Positions 8,869-17,014 of a stretch of DNA of 64,000 nucleotides are shown piece by piece; the stretch's first letter is position 1, and every line of letters starts with the position of its first letter. The stretch is taken from contig MHAY01000010.1 of assembly GCA_001804705.1 (NCBI GenBank), positions 42,602 to 106,601 on the forward strand, written 5' to 3'. This DNA comes from Ignavibacteria bacterium RIFOXYC2_FULL_35_21 (GTDB lineage Bacteria > Bacteroidota > Ignavibacteria > Kapaibacteriales > UBA2268). The translations under genes and the position numbers were made by a program. The notes under the pieces were generated by a model. It was given only the letters and a program-made list of their open reading frames with translations, was not told the DNA's origin and searched no databases.

Positions 8869-9855
8869 ATGAGATTAATAATAACAATCGGCGATTGCAA
8901 TGGTATAGGACTTGAGGCCCTGATAAAAGCTATTGATAAATTAATTAAACTTGAATCAATATTTGACTTGAAGTTTGATATTGCAGGAAACAAGCAAACC
9001 ATAAAAGAGTATTGCGATTTGATGGAATTGCCCGTTCAATTCGAGGGGAATGGCTTATGGACAGGCAGTATTTTTTCTGAAATTATTGATTGCAATACTT
9101 ATGCAAAAGTTGAATTGGGCAAAAGTTCGCATGATGCCGGGAAATTAGCGATAGAAGCACTCGATACCGCCCTGGATAAAATTCTTGAAAAACATTATGA
9201 TGCATTAGTAACTTTGCCAATATCAAAATATTCAATGTATAATGCCGGCTGGATGTTCACAGGGCATACCGAATATCTTTCTTATAGATGCAATGTAGCA
9301 AAACCATTGATGATATTATGCTCAAATAAAATTCGTGTAGCTCTCGCAACTGTACATGTACCGTTTAAAATAGTTCCGGAGCTTATAAACTCACATCATA
9401 TTATTGAGATGATAGAAGCCTTAAATATAAGTTTAATTAATGATTTTAATATCGAAAATCCTAAAATAGCAGTTTTAAGTTTAAACCCGCACGCGGGTGA
9501 AAATGCTACAATAGGTACAGAAGAAACCGACATTTTAATTCCGGCTATTCACAAATGTTTGGTGAAAGGCATTTATACAGAAGGCCCATTTTCTTCAGAC
9601 GGTTTCTTCGGTTTTGGACTTTACAAACAATTTGATGGGATATTAGCGATGTATCATGACCAGGGGTTAATTCCTTTAAAATTACTTTCCGAAGGTGCCG
9701 GGGTGAATTTCACAGCGGGTCTGCCGATAGTCAGAACCTCCCCGGACCATGGAACGGCTTATGAACTTGCCGGAAAAAACATTGCAGACTGCACGAGTAC
9801 ATTTCAAGCAATTATTATGGCTGCCCAAATAGTAACAAACAGGTTAAGGCTTTAA
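8869..9855 (+). CDS. pdxA: PdxA, 4-hydroxythreonine-4-phosphate dehydrogenase
   Basis: PdxA performs the NAD-dependent oxidation of 4-phosphohydroxy-L-threonine in the DXP-dependent branch of pyridoxal phosphate synthesis. The 328-residue length is typical. Visible motifs are ITIGDCNGIGLE at the N-terminus (usually GDPxGIGPE, so somewhat divergent), FTGHTEYL, metal-ligand histidines in VHVPFK, YHDQGLIPLK and RTSPDHGTAYELAGK. It lies 29 bases after rodA. IspG elsewhere in the window also indicates DXP-pathway chemistry. Confidence 0.95.
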   Translation: MRLIITIGDCNGIGLEALIKAIDKLIKLESIFDLKFDIAGNKQTIKEYCDLMELPVQFEGNGLWTGSIFSEIIDCNTYAKVELGKSSHDAGKLAIEALDTALDKILEKHYDALVTLPISKYSMYNAGWMFTGHTEYLSYRCNVAKPLMILCSNKIRVALATVHVPFKIVPELINSHHIIEMIEALNISLINDFNIENPKIAVLSLNPHAGENATIGTEETDILIPAIHKCLVKGIYTEGPFSSDGFFGFGLYKQFDGILAMYHDQGLIPLKLLSEGAGVNFTAGLPIVRTSPDHGTAYELAGKNIADCTSTFQAIIMAAQIVTNRLRL

Positions 9856-9892
9856 CACCTAAAAATCTTAATAAAATATTCATACAATAAAA

Positions 9893-9924
9893 TTTGTCAA
9901 TTAGTTAAAGAATCAGTAATTTTG
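9893..9924 (+). promoter_or_regulatory. Promoter for rplM-rpsI
   Basis: TTTG (9893-9896), 20 bases, then TAATTTTG (9917-9924) matches the Bacteroidota sigma-A pattern. Transcription would begin near 9930, leaving a leader of about 35 bases before the GTG start. Confidence 0.75.
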
Positions 9925-9965
9925 TGTTCTTTAATATTTGTTGAATGAGAAAAAGGAAGTGTTTC

Positions 9966-10418
9966 GTGGAAACTTCTGCAAAAATTACGAAATCCCTGAG
10001 GAAAGAAGATATTGATAAAAAATGGTGGGTGGTTGACGCTGCGGGCCAGGTTTTAGGAAGATTAGCTTCTCAGGTTGCTGCCGTACTAAGAGGCAAGCAT
10101 AAACCTGACTTTACCCCACACAACGACTGTGGAGATTTTGTCATTATCCTGAATGCCGATAAGATAAAATTAACAGGTAAAAGGCCAGATAAAAAAGAAT
10201 ATAAACATCACACTTTATATCCCGGCGGACAAAAGATTGAAAAATATAAAATGGTTTTAGATAAAAAACCATCGTTCATACTTGAACATGCAATCAAAGG
10301 CATGCTCCCAAAAAACAGGCTTGGAAGAAAAATCGGCAAAAACCTTAAGGTGTATGCAGGGGAATCGCACCCGCATACAGCACAGATGCCTGAAATAATG
10401 CAGTTTAAATATAATTAA
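9966..10418 (+). CDS. rplM: Ribosomal protein L13
   Basis: L13 is an early-assembling large-subunit protein. The core is standard (WWVVDAAGQVLGRLAS, FTPHNDCGDFVIILNADKI, HTLYPGG, GMLPKNRLGRK, HPHTAQMPE). The frame can be extended to an ATG at 9945. GTG at 9966 is preferred because AAGGAAG sits six bases before it, the 9945 ATG has no ribosome-binding site, and the resulting 150 residues match family length. It heads the conserved rplM-rpsI pair, with rpsB-tsf next. Confidence 0.96.
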   Translation: METSAKITKSLRKEDIDKKWWVVDAAGQVLGRLASQVAAVLRGKHKPDFTPHNDCGDFVIILNADKIKLTGKRPDKKEYKHHTLYPGGQKIEKYKMVLDKKPSFILEHAIKGMLPKNRLGRKIGKNLKVYAGESHPHTAQMPEIMQFKYN

Positions 10419-10456
10419 TGAATCCCGCTAACAAAATAAAAATTGATGGAGAATAA

Positions 10457-10843
10457 ATGAAAGCCGCTTTTGGAACCGGAAGACGTAAAACAGCAGTTGC
10501 ACAGGCAAAATTAATACCCGGCAACGGTAAAATTATCGTCAATAAATTAGCATTGGAACTATATTTTCCGATTGAAGTTTACAGGACACATGCATTAGCT
10601 CCTCTGTATTCAACGAATAACGAAGGTAAATTCGATATAAACATTACTGTCAGGGGGGGCGGCAAAAGCGGTCAAACCGGAGCAATTCAATTAGCAATAG
10701 CCCGTGCATTATTTGCTTATGACACAGAACTACATAAGACTTTGAGAGAAGCAGGCCTGTTAACACGCGACCCAAGAATGGTCGAACGAAAAAAATACGG
10801 GCAGAAGAAAGCAAGGAAGAGATTCCAGTTCTCTAAGCGTTAA
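10457..10843 (+). CDS. rpsI: Ribosomal protein S9
   Basis: S9 is a small-subunit protein whose C-terminal tail reaches the P-site tRNA. The 128 residues include GTGRRKTAVAQAKL, the glycine-rich VRGGGKSGQTGAIQLAIARAL and the invariant basic tail KKARKRFQFSKR. It lies 38 bases after rplM with a GGAG ribosome-binding site and is cotranscribed with it. Confidence 0.98.
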   Translation: MKAAFGTGRRKTAVAQAKLIPGNGKIIVNKLALELYFPIEVYRTHALAPLYSTNNEGKFDINITVRGGGKSGQTGAIQLAIARALFAYDTELHKTLREAGLLTRDPRMVERKKYGQKKARKRFQFSKR

Positions 10844-10862
10844 TATTTGGAAGAATATAATA

Positions 10863-10956
10863 ATTAATAAATTAATAAATTAATAATCATGTTTCCGGAT
10901 TACCTGTGTGTGATAGAATTCTATTGAGCAGGTGTAGGGGCAGAAAATCTTCTGCC
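10863..10956 (+). promoter_or_regulatory. rpsB leader with 8-base tandem repeat and hairpin
   Basis: The spacer before rpsB holds three exact copies of attaataa (10863-10886). It also holds a 7-base-pair hairpin GGCAGAA-aatc-TTCTGCC (10939-10956), preceded by GTAG. The hairpin lacks a T-run, so it may be a leader structure, an RNA processing site or simply a GTAG-type dispersed palindrome. A regulatory role is only possible. Confidence 0.4.
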
Positions 10957-10998
10957 AAAACAAGAACGAAACAGTAGTTTAAACACAAAGGAGTTACA

Positions 10999-11931
10999 AT
11001 GAATCATTATGCAGAAATCGAGCACCTGCTCGAAAGCGGCGCCCATTTCGGACATCTCACACGCCGCTGGAATCCCAAGATGGAAAAATATATTTTCGGT
11101 GAACGCAATGGTATCCACATCATTGATTTGCGTAAGACACAAATCCTGATAGATTTGGCAAGAAACGCAGTAAATGATGCTGCTTCCAGGGGCAAAATAG
11201 TCCTGTTTGTCGGTACAAAAACACAGGCTCAGGAAGTTGTCAAAGAGCATGCAAAAAGATGCGGTAGTAACTATGTTACAGAGCGTTGGCTTGGTGGTAT
11301 GCTAACAAACTTTTCTACTATCCGTAAAAGCATAAAAAGGCTTGCGTCAATTGATAAGATGGAAGTTGACGGAACTTTTGAAAAAATAACAAAAAAAGAA
11401 AAACTTATGCTTTCCCGCGAAAGAGACAGGCTCAGAAAAGTATTTGGCGGTATTGAAGAGATGACACGCCTGCCAGGCGCTATCTTCGTGGTTGATATTA
11501 AAAAAGAACACATTGCAGTTAAAGAAGCGAAAATACTCGATATACCTGTCATAGCTATGGTTGATACAAACTGCGACCCCGAGGATGCAGATTTTCCCAT
11601 ACCGGCTAATGACGACTCAATTAAAACGATTGAGATTGTAACTAAAATTTTGGCTGATGCTGTGCTAGAAGGCTCGGAATTAGCTAAGATGAGACATGCT
11701 GAATTATCATCCGAATCGGAAAGAGTTACAAGGGAATCCGAAGCAGGCTCAGAAGACAAACCAAAGGTTCAGAGAAGGATGAGAGAAAGGAGAACCGGCA
11801 GAGGCGGCCAAAAAACTCAAAGGGGTGATAAACCAAGAACCACTGAAGCAAAAGAACCAACAGAAATAGTTGAAGAACAAACAAGTTCTGAGACGACAGT
11901 GGAAACAACACAAGAAAGCATTGAATCATAA
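10999..11931 (+). CDS. rpsB: Ribosomal protein S2 with extended charged C-terminus
   Basis: S2 binds late to the small subunit and helps recruit S1. The core of about 230 residues is standard (LLESGAHFGHLTRRWNPKM, FVGTKTQAQEVV, ERWLGGMLTNF, LPGAIFVVDIKKEHIAVKEA, IAMVDTNCDPE). The protein has 310 residues: after about 240 comes a low-complexity tail rich in Glu, Arg, Thr and Ser (RRMRERRTGRGGQK, then a Glu/Thr-rich end). Such tails are common but variable in this phylum. A strong ribosome-binding site (AAGGAG) precedes the ATG. tsf follows after 34 bases. Confidence 0.97.
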   Translation: MNHYAEIEHLLESGAHFGHLTRRWNPKMEKYIFGERNGIHIIDLRKTQILIDLARNAVNDAASRGKIVLFVGTKTQAQEVVKEHAKRCGSNYVTERWLGGMLTNFSTIRKSIKRLASIDKMEVDGTFEKITKKEKLMLSRERDRLRKVFGGIEEMTRLPGAIFVVDIKKEHIAVKEAKILDIPVIAMVDTNCDPEDADFPIPANDDSIKTIEIVTKILADAVLEGSELAKMRHAELSSESERVTRESEAGSEDKPKVQRRMRERRTGRGGQKTQRGDKPRTTEAKEPTEIVEEQTSSETTVETTQESIES

Positions 11932-11965
11932 ATTTCAGTATTAATAATCTGACAGAAAGAAAAAA

Positions 11966-12826
11966 ATGGCAAATATAACACCACAGATGGTAAAAGAACT
12001 TAGAGATAAAACCGGTGCGGGCATGGGTGATTGCAAAAATGCCCTGACCGATGCAGATGGAGATATGAAGAAAGCGATAGAAATACTCAGGAAAAAAGGG
12101 GCGGCTTCGGCGGCAAAACGTTCCGACCGTTCAGCTAATGAAGGCTTGATTGCATCGAAAGTTTCAGTAGATAATAAAACAGCAGTTATTGTCGAGATAA
12201 ATTGTGAAACAGATTTTGTTGCAAGGAATGCTGAATTCGTTAACTATGTTGATAAAGTTGCTGAAGCCCTTATTAATAATGATGCCGCAAATGTTGATGA
12301 ACTGAAAAAAGTTTCGCTTGGTTCAATGACCGTTCTCGATTTGCACAATGAGATATTAGCGAAATTCAGCGAAAAAATTGAAATCCGCAGATTTGAAAAA
12401 TTTTCGACTCAGGGATTTTTTGCAGATTATATCCATGCCGGCAGCAAGCTTGCTGTATTGGTTGAGTGTAATTTACCTGAGCTTAATCCAAAAGCATTTG
12501 CTTTACTCAGGGATGTGGCAATGCAGATTGCGGCAATGAATCCCCAGTACATTTCGAGAAATGATGTCAGCCAGGCAACGGTTGAAAAAGAAATTGAGAT
12601 TTATAAGGAATATGCTATTACCGAAGGGAAGAAACCCGATATAGCAGATAAAATCGCAATTGGAAAACTTGAGAAATTTTATCAGGAACAATGTCTGCTG
12701 GAACAAACCTTCGTTAAAGACCCCGGTAAAGTTGTTAATGATGTCCTTAAGGAAATATCTCAGGAGGCGGGTGCTGAAGCTAAGATACTGAAATTCAGAA
12801 GGTATTACCTCGGCGAAGAACTATAA
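11966..12826 (+). CDS. tsf: Elongation factor Ts
   Basis: EF-Ts exchanges GDP for GTP on EF-Tu. The protein has 286 residues. The N-terminal UBA-like domain and EF-Tu contact motif are clear (VKELRDKTGAGMGDCKNAL, LRKKGAASAAKRSDR), as is the core motif EINCETDFVARN. The ending FRRYYLGEEL is typical of a full-length protein. It follows rpsB by 34 bases, and the unit ends in a terminator hairpin right after the stop. Confidence 0.98.
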   Translation: MANITPQMVKELRDKTGAGMGDCKNALTDADGDMKKAIEILRKKGAASAAKRSDRSANEGLIASKVSVDNKTAVIVEINCETDFVARNAEFVNYVDKVAEALINNDAANVDELKKVSLGSMTVLDLHNEILAKFSEKIEIRRFEKFSTQGFFADYIHAGSKLAVLVECNLPELNPKAFALLRDVAMQIAAMNPQYISRNDVSQATVEKEIEIYKEYAITEGKKPDIADKIAIGKLEKFYQEQCLLEQTFVKDPGKVVNDVLKEISQEAGAEAKILKFRRYYLGEEL

Positions 12827-12840
12827 AAATGAAGAAACTC

Positions 12841-12890
12841 AAAAACGCCATTATGAAACAAATTGTAAAACTCGTAATGGCGTTTTCTTT
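12841..12890 (+). terminator. Intrinsic terminator after tsf
   Basis: A 15-base arm AAAACGCCATTATGA (12842-12856) pairs with TCGTAATGGCGTTTT (12872-12886) with one mismatch, and the stem ends in T-rich sequence. It separates rpsB-tsf from pyrH, which has its own promoter downstream. Confidence 0.8.
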
Positions 12891-12906
12891 AAATGGATAA
12901 TACAAT

Positions 12907-12938
12907 TTTGCTTTGGAGATAAAAAGTTTATAATTTTG
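12907..12938 (+). promoter_or_regulatory. Promoter for pyrH
   Basis: TTTG (12907-12910), 20 bases, then TAATTTTG (12931-12938) matches the Bacteroidota pattern. It lies between the tsf terminator and the pyrH ATG at 12975. Confidence 0.75.
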
Positions 12939-12974
12939 AGAATGTAAGAATTAACATCATTTTAAAAGCTAAAT

Positions 12975-13685
12975 ATGGCACCTCAATACAAAAGAATATT
13001 ACTTAAACTCAGCGGAGAAGCTCTGATGGGAGAGCAGAATTTCGGAATTGAGCCATCCGTGTTAAAATTCTTTGCTGCAGAAGTTCATGAGATTTATCAA
13101 TTAGGTGTTGAAATTGGAATTGTCATTGGCGGTGGTAACATTTTCAGAGGAGTGGAAGCCGCAGCTCATGGAATCCATAAAGTATCGGGCGACCATATGG
13201 GTATGCTTGCAACTGTGATAAACTCGATTGCTCTTCAAAATGCACTCGAAGCACGCGGAATTCCTACTCGAATGCAGACGGCAATAAAAATGGAAGAAAT
13301 TGCCGAACCTTTTATCAGGCGAAGGGCAATCCGTCATCTCGAAAAAGGGAGAGTCGTTCTCTTCGGTGCAGGAACTGGCAATCCCTACTTTACGACAGAC
13401 ACTGCCGCTGTACTGAGAGCTATCGAAATCGAAGCCCAGGTTATTATCAAAGGGACAAGAGTTAATGGTGTTTATGATTCTGACCCTGAAAAAAATCCAA
13501 ATGCTGTCCGATTCAATAATATTTCTTACAGGGATGTGATGGAGAAGAATCTCAGAGTTATGGACCAGACTGCTATCACATTATGTTATGAGAATCATCT
13601 TCCTATAATAGTATTTAATATGAATGAAAAAAATAATTTATTGAAAGTTGTACTTGGTGAGGAAATAGGAACGATAGTTAAATAA
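12975..13685 (+). CDS. pyrH: PyrH, UMP kinase
   Basis: PyrH phosphorylates UMP to UDP with ATP. It belongs to the amino-acid-kinase fold, not the eukaryotic UMP/CMP kinase family. The 236 residues show the ATP loop KLSGEALMG, the glycine-rich [27 protein letters not shown] and [13 protein letters not shown]. Position between tsf and frr is the classic bacterial order. It has its own promoter after the tsf terminator, so it is partly uncoupled from rpsB-tsf. Confidence 0.98.
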   Translation: MAPQYKRILLKLSGEALMGEQNFGIEPSVLKFFAAEVHEIYQLGVEIGIVIGGGNIFRGVEAAAHGIHKVSGDHMGMLATVINSIALQNALEARGIPTRMQTAIKMEEIAEPFIRRRAIRHLEKGRVVLFGAGTGNPYFTTDTAAVLRAIEIEAQVIIKGTRVNGVYDSDPEKNPNAVRFNNISYRDVMEKNLRVMDQTAITLCYENHLPIIVFNMNEKNNLLKVVLGEEIGTIVK

Positions 13686-13709
13686 TGCAAAATGCAAAAT
13701 GTAAAATGT
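13682..13709. repeat. Heptamer tandem array, (aaaatgc/t) x4
   Basis: Four 7-base units (ataatgc, aaaatgc, aaaatgt, aaaatgt) begin at the pyrH stop codon. The same unit forms a ten-copy array at 50438-50507. Confidence 0.75.
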
Positions 13710-13779
13710 TGAATTTGGATGGAAACGATATTTTATATTTTTATAAAAATATGATGTCGAATAATCACTTGGATAAATT

Positions 13780-14340
13780 ATGGATGTGAAGGAAATATTA
13801 AGCAAGACAAGAGATGCCATGAGCAAGTCAGTTGAATTTTTTAAAAGCCAGCTTGCTAAGGTAAGGACGGGAAGGGCATCGTCAACACTTGTGGATAATG
13901 TCAAAGCGGATTACTATGGTGCCGCTACTCCAATTCCACAGATGGCAACCATATCAGTCCCTGACGCAAGAACTATTGTCATTCAACCTTGGGACCGTTC
14001 CACTTTAACTGCAATTGAAAAAGCTATACAATCAGCCGACCTTGGGTTCAATCCTCAGAATGACGGAACTATAATCAGAATTCCTGTTCCTCCCCTGACC
14101 GAGGAAAGAAGAAAGGAATTTGTTAAGGTATGCAAAAAATATGCTGAAGAAGGAAAGATTGCTTTACGGAACATACGAAGAGAGCAGAATGATGTTTTGA
14201 AGAAAGCAGAAAAAGACAAACAGATGTCCGAAGATGACTCCAAATGGGGCGAAGAAGAAATTCAAAAAATAATCACTGAATACACAAAGAAAATTGACGA
14301 ATCGCTCGATAAGAAAGAAAAAGAATTAATGGAGGGGTAG
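13780..14340 (+). CDS. frr: Ribosome recycling factor
   Basis: RRF splits post-termination ribosomes together with EF-G. The protein has 186 residues, full length. Family blocks are FKSQLAKVRTGRASSTLVDNV, YYGAATPIPQMATISVPDARTI, PWDRSTLTAIEKAI, LGFNPQNDGTIIRIPVPPLTEERRK as consecutive segments, and the helical end IDESLDKKEKEL. It is 94 bases downstream of pyrH. Its stop codon lies inside a GTAGGGGCA sequence like the ends of the hairpins at 10935 and 57181. Confidence 0.98.
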   Translation: MDVKEILSKTRDAMSKSVEFFKSQLAKVRTGRASSTLVDNVKADYYGAATPIPQMATISVPDARTIVIQPWDRSTLTAIEKAIQSADLGFNPQNDGTIIRIPVPPLTEERRKEFVKVCKKYAEEGKIALRNIRREQNDVLKKAEKDKQMSEDDSKWGEEEIQKIITEYTKKIDESLDKKEKELMEG

Positions 14341-14390
14341 GGGCATAAGATTTTATCTCCTTTCATGATAATTTTATTAAGACACAGGTA

Positions 14391-14408
14391 TTTGTTAATT
14401 TTGCAGTT
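14391..14408 (+). promoter_or_regulatory. Putative promoter -7 region for tRNA-Val
   Basis: TTTGTTAATTTTGCAGTT, identical over 18 bases to the sequence upstream of the GH2-like gene (3924-3941). The TAATTTTG box ends 15 bases before the tRNA. No good -33 TTTG is visible. Confidence 0.55.
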
Positions 14409-14418
14409 TTAAAAATCA

Positions 14419-14494
14419 GGGCTCATAGCTCAGTTTGGTCTAGAGCGCTTCCTTGACACGGAAGAGGTCACAGGTTCGAATCCCGTTGGGCCCA
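14419..14494 (+). tRNA. tRNA-Val (anticodon GAC)
   Basis: A 76-base cloverleaf is readable. The acceptor is GGGCTCA/TGGGCCC with one G-T pair, and the D arm is GCTC/GAGC. The anticodon stem CTTCC/GGAAG carries loop TTGACAC, giving anticodon GAC. The T arm is ACAGG-TTCGAAT-CCCGT. The discriminator base is A. The 3' CCA is not encoded (CGA follows) and must be added enzymatically. Confidence 0.95.
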
Positions 14495-14587
14495 CGAAAA
14501 TTCTACAAAGAACTATCCTATATGTATTTGACAGAAAACAAAAATATATGTGATTTTTTTAATAAATTTTTGGAAAACCAAAACAAA

Positions 14588-14620
14588 TTGAATATTATTG
14601 AATATTATTGAATATTATTT
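14588..14620. repeat. 10-base tandem repeat (aatattattg) x3
   Basis: Three consecutive copies of aatattattg, the last one base different, lie in the AT-rich spacer after tRNA-Val. No gene was recognised between 14495 and 14737. Confidence 0.7.
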
Positions 14621-14737
14621 TTGAATTAATATAATATGGTTCCAGATGTTTTTAAGAAGTATAATTTAATAAATGAATTTTTTTGAACCCACCAATTATT
14701 AAACCAACTCCCGTAAAGTGGAGGGGTGAGAAAGTAG

Positions 14738-16126
14738 TTATTTCCAAACATATATATTATTAATAAATATTTCGCTTTCGTATGAGATATCCCATACTGC
14801 AATATCTATATATTTAGCATAAGTATCAACTTTACATCTATAATTTCTATATCTTTCATCATTTATTTTATTACTTGGCGGCCAAATACCAATATATTGA
14901 TATGGGTCTTTACCTATATATTTAGGATTGCCATTAATATATATAAAACCGGATGAACCCCAATTACCACCAACTTCAACCCACTTAAAAGTAATATAAG
15001 ATATATAAGTATCTTTTGTAAAACTTATCCTTAAAATACACAAATAATTTTGTTTATCATAAGTTGAGCCCAATAGAAAACAATCCCCAGTACAGCGCGA
15101 CTTCCCAAATCCAAAAGCTAAACCATCTAAAATTCTGCAAGTTTTTATTCCAGGTTGGACATCAAATGAATCCTTAATAAATATTGGTTTTAATTCAATT
15201 CCTTGAACAAGATATGAACTATTTTTCCTAAAAACATTTCCAATCTCATTAAAATTTGCTTTAAATAATAAAGGTCTTGCCGGAATTTTTAAGCTATCGT
15301 AACCTTTTTCATTAAATTGATGAAGATTAAAATATTCCGGATTATATAAATTATTTATTATGCTTTGATACTCAGTTTCGCTTTTATTATGTATTAGGGA
15401 TAATTTATCATATTCATTTTTTAAAGAAGCATTGTCTTTACTTAAATTATTAATAATAAAAATTAGATAAATTATTATCAAACAACTAATTATTAAGCCT
15501 AATATAACGAGTAATTTCTGAATCTTTTTATTATATACTTTTGATTGATTATTCCTTTCATCTTCCTGTTTTCCTATCATAATAGATTTGTCTGAATTTG
15601 TCTCACTGTTTTGAGGTATTTCTTCGGGATTTGCGCCATTACTTATACTACTAATACCTTCTTTTCCATTATCTTCAGTTTTATTATCAGTTGCTGTTTG
15701 GGTGGTCTCTTCTTTCGCTATTTCTATGCGTAATTTTTTTTCGAGTTGTTTTGACCAGGGTTTGTTATATAAGTAAAAGCAAATAATGCTAAATACTTTT
15801 TTGTTTATTGATGTTTTATTAATTCTATATTCAAATGTATTCCATAGATAATTATTACTGCATATATTTTGTACATCTTTGATAACGAACTGTTTTATTC
15901 CATCTAGTGTTGATATCTCAAATTTTAACCCTGCTTCCTGCAAAGATTCCAGCATCTTATATAATTCATTTCTTAAAACTTCATCCCAGGAAGCTTTTGA
16001 GTTTAAGGAATCTAAATTAGAACTAGCATTAATTTTATTAAGTAAATCGGATTTGATTTGTTTTTTTACATTTAAATCAATTGAATAATTTTTATCCTCA
16101 AAAGTAATGGTCTTAGATTCATCCAT
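14738..16126 (-). CDS. Unrecognised single-pass membrane protein
   Basis: I do not recognise this 462-residue protein. Residues about 1-140 are soluble and charged. Residues 140-200 are low-complexity (Thr/Asn/Glu/Ser). One membrane helix follows at about 207-228 (VILGLIISCLIIIYLIFIIN), then a short coiled-coil-like stretch (LSKDNASLKNEYDKLSLIHN). A C-terminal domain (about 285-462) is rich in aromatics and beta strands (GNWGSSGFIYING, YQYIGIWPPSN, YIDIAVWDISYESEIFINNIYVW). The last part could be a jelly-roll carbohydrate- or ligand-binding domain, but that is a guess. Predicted topology places the N-terminal half in the cytoplasm and the C-terminal domain outside. It stands alone on the minus strand between tRNA-Val and plus-strand genes, with a phased repeat array upstream. 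Confidence 0.75.
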   Translation of the reverse strand: MDESKTITFEDKNYSIDLNVKKQIKSDLLNKINASSNLDSLNSKASWDEVLRNELYKMLESLQEAGLKFEISTLDGIKQFVIKDVQNICSNNYLWNTFEYRINKTSINKKVFSIICFYLYNKPWSKQLEKKLRIEIAKEETTQTATDNKTEDNGKEGISSISNGANPEEIPQNSETNSDKSIMIGKQEDERNNQSKVYNKKIQKLLVILGLIISCLIIIYLIFIINNLSKDNASLKNEYDKLSLIHNKSETEYQSIINNLYNPEYFNLHQFNEKGYDSLKIPARPLLFKANFNEIGNVFRKNSSYLVQGIELKPIFIKDSFDVQPGIKTCRILDGLAFGFGKSRCTGDCFLLGSTYDKQNYLCILRISFTKDTYISYITFKWVEVGGNWGSSGFIYINGNPKYIGKDPYQYIGIWPPSNKINDERYRNYRCKVDTYAKYIDIAVWDISYESEIFINNIYVWK

Positions 16127-16158
16127 AAGTTTAAAATTTTAATAAAATGTAAATACAA

Positions 16159-16200
16159 AACCAATTTGAACCAGTTTAAAACCAGCATTAAACCAGTTAA
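16159..16200 (-). promoter_or_regulatory. Four helically phased AACCAG units, possible operator
   Basis: The units aaccaattt, aaccagttt, aaccagcat and aaccagtta place CCA at 16161, 16171, 16182 and 16193. Spacing is 10, 11 and 11 bases, so all lie on one DNA face. They start 33 bases upstream of the ATG of the minus-strand gene. The layout resembles a multi-site transcription-factor operator; no protein can be named. Confidence 0.4.
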
Positions 16201-16361
16201 ATACTTGTTAAATATAGAACTTAGTTTGCATTATGATAATTTTTTCCATAATTTTGTAACGAATTATTTTTTTATAGTGTTCGATGTTTTCTGAATTTTA
16301 AATATAAGAAAAATAATTTAATAAATTATTAATTATAAACAAATAAATAAATTTTTGAAAG

Positions 16362-16431
16362 GGTTGAGATACCAATTAATTCATAAAAAAGGTAACCGAT
16401 GTAATGCTTCAAATGAAAATGGGATTTCATT
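16362..16431 (+). promoter_or_regulatory. Possible structured 5' leader (two hairpins)
   Basis: The first hairpin pairs GGTT(GAGAT)ACC (16362-16373, five-base bulge) with GGTAACC (16391-16397). The second pairs AATGAAA (16412-16418) with TTTCATT (16425-16431). Both precede the small secreted protein gene at 16532. No known riboswitch class was matched. Confidence 0.3.
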
Positions 16432-16531
16432 AACTAATGTAGTTGAAAATTAATTTATTATTCTTAATAAAATAAGGAATTGTTTATTAAAAAAAGTTTT
16501 AACTAATGTTACACATATTTTCGGAGGTTTT

Positions 16532-16999
16532 ATGATTCGATTTTTTCTCATAATGATTTTCTGCTCGTCTTATCTTTTTGCACAGCAGGAAGCATCTATC
16601 CACATTATGCAACAAGGAGGAAAAGACACGACGTTTTCTATTTTCGATATTAACAAAATTACTTTCACCCCCTGCACTCCTTCGGCAATTTTTGATAATG
16701 GAAATCAGACTGTTCTCCCTCAAAAAATTACATTTACAAAGAGCTATCCAAATCCTTTTAATGAAAATATCACTATTGAATACGATTTGGAAAAGTCAGG
16801 AAATGTTTCAATAAGCATTTTTGATTCGCAAGGAAATATTATTACGGATTTAAGCAATAGTTTCAGGGAAAAAGGAAACCATTCATTCTTATGGAACGGA
16901 AAAAATAATCATGGTAATAGCGTATTGAGCGGAATATACTTTTATCAAATCAAATTTGATAATGAAATCTTAATAAAAAATATTATTCATATTAAATAA
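16532..16999 (+). CDS. Small secreted protein with T9SS sorting domain
   Basis: The 155 residues start with a signal peptide ending near FAQQ. A short segment (SIHIMQQGGKDTTFSIFDI, then NKITFTPC) follows. A T9SS type A C-terminal domain takes up residues about 70-155 (SYPNPFNENITIEYDL, VSISIFDSQGN, GNHSFLWNGKN, SGIYFYQIKFD). There is almost no cargo region, so the exported part may just be the N-terminal strand-rich segment. That segment is similar to the start of the next gene (MNVHTNDGKITTYELDKID, then SLTFTPC). The two genes are 15 bases apart and probably form an operon. Ribosome-binding site GGAGG. Confidence 0.8.
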   Translation: MIRFFLIMIFCSSYLFAQQEASIHIMQQGGKDTTFSIFDINKITFTPCTPSAIFDNGNQTVLPQKITFTKSYPNPFNENITIEYDLEKSGNVSISIFDSQGNIITDLSNSFREKGNHSFLWNGKNNHGNSVLSGIYFYQIKFDNEILIKNIIHIK

Positions 17000-17014
17000 T
17001 CAGGGAGTAAAAAA

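Larger units (their letters stand above)
16127..16531. other. 405-base divergent spacer
   Basis: The spacer lies between the divergent genes at 16126 and 16532. It contains four phased AACCAG units (16159-16200), two consecutive hairpins (16362-16431) and a GGAGG ribosome-binding site at 16522-16526 ahead of the next ATG. Otherwise it is AT-rich with no recognisable gene. Confidence 0.7.

Noticed and set aside
10921..11250. Minus-strand 109-codon frame over the rpsB start
   Set aside because: It is antisense to rpsB, and no family is recognisable.
16362..16397. Cyclic di-GMP (GEMM) riboswitch, suggested by GGTAACCGATG
   Set aside because: The aptamer's other conserved blocks (GCACAGGGCAAACC, ACGCAAAGCC) are absent.
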